A program made the position numbers and the translations under genes. A DNA stretch of 14,162 bases from an uncultured Rhizobiaceae group bacterium (lineage in GTDB: Bacteria; Pseudomonadota; Alphaproteobacteria; Rhizobiales; Rhizobiaceae), in contig CALAIO010000344.1 of assembly GCA_937923355.1 (NCBI GenBank), forward strand, positions 1-14,162, read 5' to 3'. Numbering within the stretch: the first letter of the stretch is position 1; each line of letters starts with the position of its first letter. This document shows, piece after piece, positions 12,084-14,162 of this stretch. The notes beneath the pieces are model-generated. The model did not search any database. It was not told the DNA's origin and worked only from the letters and a program-made list of their open reading frames with translations.

Positions 12084-14162
12084 ATGACTCCTCGGTCTTG
12101 GACATATTTGGCGATTCTATTAGCGCTCGTTTTTCACGGAGCTCTATTACCGTTCACATATGGGCAGACTTATGATGCCTATATTCATATGTTCTTTGGC
12201 AACCACTATTTGACCTCATGGTTCGACCCTTGGGAAACCAAATGGTACACAGGCTTTACAGTCACAGCCTATCCGCCCGGCAGTCACCAAGCCTTAGGGC
12301 TTTTGATGCAAATAATGGATATGCGAATTGCGTTCATTGTGATGCAGTTATTAGCGGTCGCTTTATTGATAATAGGCGTTTTTCGATTCAGCAGGCTCTG
12401 GGTCAATGACAAAGCAGCCTCCTATGCGGCGATGCTATGCGCCTTTTCGACAAGCATTTCAGAAACGCTACATATATTCGGCCAACTCCCGACCATGCTT
12501 TCAATTGCACTTTTTCTAAACGCCATACCGCATATTTCAGGCTGGATTGAAAAAGGGAAACTGTCGGATTTGATATTGGGAATATGCCTTACGGCGGCTA
12601 CCACATCGGTTCACCACGTTACGCCGCTCTTCGGGACAGTATTCTTTGTTGCACCTGTTGGTGTCGCGGCTTGGTTGTCAAATTTGAAAGACCGCGAATC
12701 CTTCAAACCTACGGGAAAAATAGCAATGCTTCGCTGGGCATCCCCTGCATTAGTCCGCGGTATTGGCATGGGTCTTTGTATGCTGCTTCTTATTATAGCG
12801 ATAGTCTTTCCATATTGGCACTGGTCAATCACGGATCCTATCACCCAAGTCAGCATTCCTCATGGCAGCCGAGAAAACTTTATTTTAAAACCAAATTTAG
12901 GATTGATGTTTTTTGTCATTCCGTGGGGGCTACTCATTTTAGTCGTTCCCTATGCTATAAAAAAGTCCCTTCAGTCACCGCTATGGCCTTTGGGCTTTTC
13001 AGTCCTGATAGCTTTACTTTTGGGGACCGGCGGAACCACGCCATTTCCTCGTATCCTCTTAGGTCCCGCATTCGAAATTTTGACCTTGGACAGATTTACA
13101 TTTTGGGCCTCTATATTGATTTTACCTTTTGCGGGCCTAGCCGTTCAAAGCTTGTGGGAAGGCCGAGGGAACTTACTTTTGAAACAAGCTTTTGGATCGT
13201 TTTTAAGCCGAGCTGGCTTAGTCTTTATGCTTGTCAGTTATGTTGGATTAGCGATTGGCACAGCGTTACTGCCAACATTCAGGCCCACGCAACCAGACTT
13301 TATAGATCCGGCGCCTTTGGTGAAATTCATGGATGAAGACCGCCATTCTGACTGGCGTTATCTCACTTTGGGTTTTGGTGATCAATTTGCTTACCATAGC
13401 GCGCTTATCAATGCGGAGTCTGTGGACGGCAATTATCATTCCGCACGGCGACTACCGAGCCTGATGAATTATTCTGTCGAACGGTTGGAAAACTCAAAAT
13501 ATGCGGGTGTTCCGGGATTGGCTTCTCTAAACCAATTTCTCGTCAATGCGGAAAAATTTCATCTTAAATATGTTTTCTCAAATGATGAATTTTATGACCC
13601 CGTTCTTCATTATACGGGATGGAATCCCATTACACGTTTGAATAACGGCATTACGGTTTGGGAAAAGCCAGACATAACCCCTCTGCCGGACATTCGTCCT
13701 AGACTGGATTTGCCGAGATACCAAAAGATCATGTGGGGCACCCTGCCAATTGGCGCACTTGGCATTGGACTGCTAACGCTCTTAGGGCTCGCCCTCACGC
13801 AAACCCTAATTTCTTCCTCATCCATTTCCTTTTCCAGAGACGGCAAAGAAGAGAAATGGACCGACGTATCTCTGCGCAGCATTCGCATAATACGGCTACT
13901 GCCTGTTTTAGGCTTTGTGCTGGTCTTTATAGGAGTCTCACTCACATTATCCTCTCAGAAAAAGCCTCTACCGCCTGAAAAAGTAGTTGAGAAATTTTAT
14001 CAACATTTGGACTTTAGAGAAACTGGTGACGCCTTTGCTCTGCTAGAAACAAGCCCCGCATTAGATTATGCGCAATTTTTACGGATTCAAAAACTTACAG
14101 GGGGGCTCGTGCCCTCCTATGGCAAACTCACATCTGTCGTGTCATCCGATATTGAAAAGCAA
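12084..14162 (+). CDS. GT-C-like multi-spanning membrane glycosyltransferase, 3' end beyond the window
   Basis: An open frame starts at ATG 12084, one base after the flippase stop, and stays open for 693 codons to the window edge. It has about ten or more membrane helices. The first periplasmic loop carries YDAYIHMFFGNHYL (D31, H35) and then WYTGFTVTAYPPGSH, like the acidic catalytic loop of GT-C enzymes and of membrane proteins annotated as 6-pyruvoyl-tetrahydropterin synthase-related. These use lipid-linked sugars on the outer face. A soluble stretch of about 130 residues (roughly 410-545) precedes further helices (around 563-580 and 607-623). The tail from about 630 (PPEKVVEKFYQHLDF, DAFALLETSP) looks like an NTF2/DUF4878-type domain. 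The likely role is polymerising or transferring glycan supplied by the flippase. Confidence 0.75.
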   Translation, partial: MTPRSWTYLAILLALVFHGALLPFTYGQTYDAYIHMFFGNHYLTSWFDPWETKWYTGFTVTAYPPGSHQALGLLMQIMDMRIAFIVMQLLAVALLIIGVFRFSRLWVNDKAASYAAMLCAFSTSISETLHIFGQLPTMLSIALFLNAIPHISGWIEKGKLSDLILGICLTAATTSVHHVTPLFGTVFFVAPVGVAAWLSNLKDRESFKPTGKIAMLRWASPALVRGIGMGLCMLLLIIAIVFPYWHWSITDPITQVSIPHGSRENFILKPNLGLMFFVIPWGLLILVVPYAIKKSLQSPLWPLGFSVLIALLLGTGGTTPFPRILLGPAFEILTLDRFTFWASILILPFAGLAVQSLWEGRGNLLLKQAFGSFLSRAGLVFMLVSYVGLAIGTALLPTFRPTQPDFIDPAPLVKFMDEDRHSDWRYLTLGFGDQFAYHSALINAESVDGNYHSARRLPSLMNYSVERLENSKYAGVPGLASLNQFLVNAEKFHLKYVFSNDEFYDPVLHYTGWNPITRLNNGITVWEKPDITPLPDIRPRLDLPRYQKIMWGTLPIGALGIGLLTLLGLALTQTLISSSSISFSRDGKEEKWTDVSLRSIRIIRLLPVLGFVLVFIGVSLTLSSQKKPLPPEKVVEKFYQHLDFRETGDAFALLETSPALDYAQFLRIQKLTGGLVPSYGKLTSVVSSDIEKQ

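Noticed and set aside
12584..13336. 250-codon plus-strand frame
   Set aside because: It is an out-of-frame shadow of the large membrane-protein gene starting at 12084, which is open to the window edge.
1..14162. CRISPR array, rRNA, tRNA, insertion sequence or replication origin
   Set aside because: No regularly spaced repeats, conserved RNA cores, transposase or integrase motifs, or iterons were seen on either strand.

Overview
The window looks like chromosomal DNA from a moderately AT-rich alphaproteobacterium. The genus cannot be named from this sequence. The main reasons are an alpha-methylacyl-CoA racemase-type CoA-transferase-fold enzyme, a RES/Xre toxin-antitoxin pair, an AbiE pair and an exported-glycan locus, all with alphaproteobacterial-style sequences. 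TAA, TAG and TGA are all used as stops, so the standard bacterial code applies.

Left part (about 1-5800) is an accessory block. A tail of a possible gene ends at 53. A roughly 130-bp imperfect direct repeat lies at 40-171 and again at 5595-5725. Between the copies lie an AMACR-like gene (556-1674, minus), a possible small ORF (1724-2032, minus), an intact Xre/RES toxin-antitoxin operon (2103-3225, plus) with a clear promoter, a decayed RelE/NadS-type pair (3419-3861, minus), and an intact AbiEi/AbiEii operon (3860-5403, minus). In the decayed pair the toxin has lost its 5' half and the antitoxin has a TGA in place of a conserved Trp codon. A perfect 19-bp palindrome fills the spacer of the likely AbiE promoter. 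No integrase or transposase is present. The block resembles an old stability or defence island that has partly eroded.

Right part (about 5900-14162) is a divergent surface-glycan locus. The minus arm reads exported Ig-like protein (8758-9432), membrane-anchored GH-A/GH5-like protein (7209-8753), then a GT-B glycosyltransferase (5937-7181). The GH-like protein has Gln where the acid/base Glu is expected. The plus arm reads a GT2 polyprenyl-phosphate-type glycosyltransferase fused to a STAS-like C-terminal domain (9641-10792), a Wzx-like flippase (10793-12082), and a large GT-C-like membrane protein that runs off the window (12084-14162). The last gene has an extracytoplasmic NTF2-like tail. 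The 208-bp intergenic region between the arms holds three copies of an ATTTGC(G)AAAT element and a hairpin. The inferred job is lipid-linked sugar synthesis, flipping and transfer to a surface or periplasmic glycan, with the minus arm adding cytoplasmic and exported partners.

The strongest unusual points are the GT2-STAS fusion, the Glu-to-Gln change in the GH-like protein, the 130-bp flanking repeats with a shared 15-bp palindrome, the toxin truncated exactly at the AbiEii stop, and the operator-in-spacer layout of the AbiE promoter.
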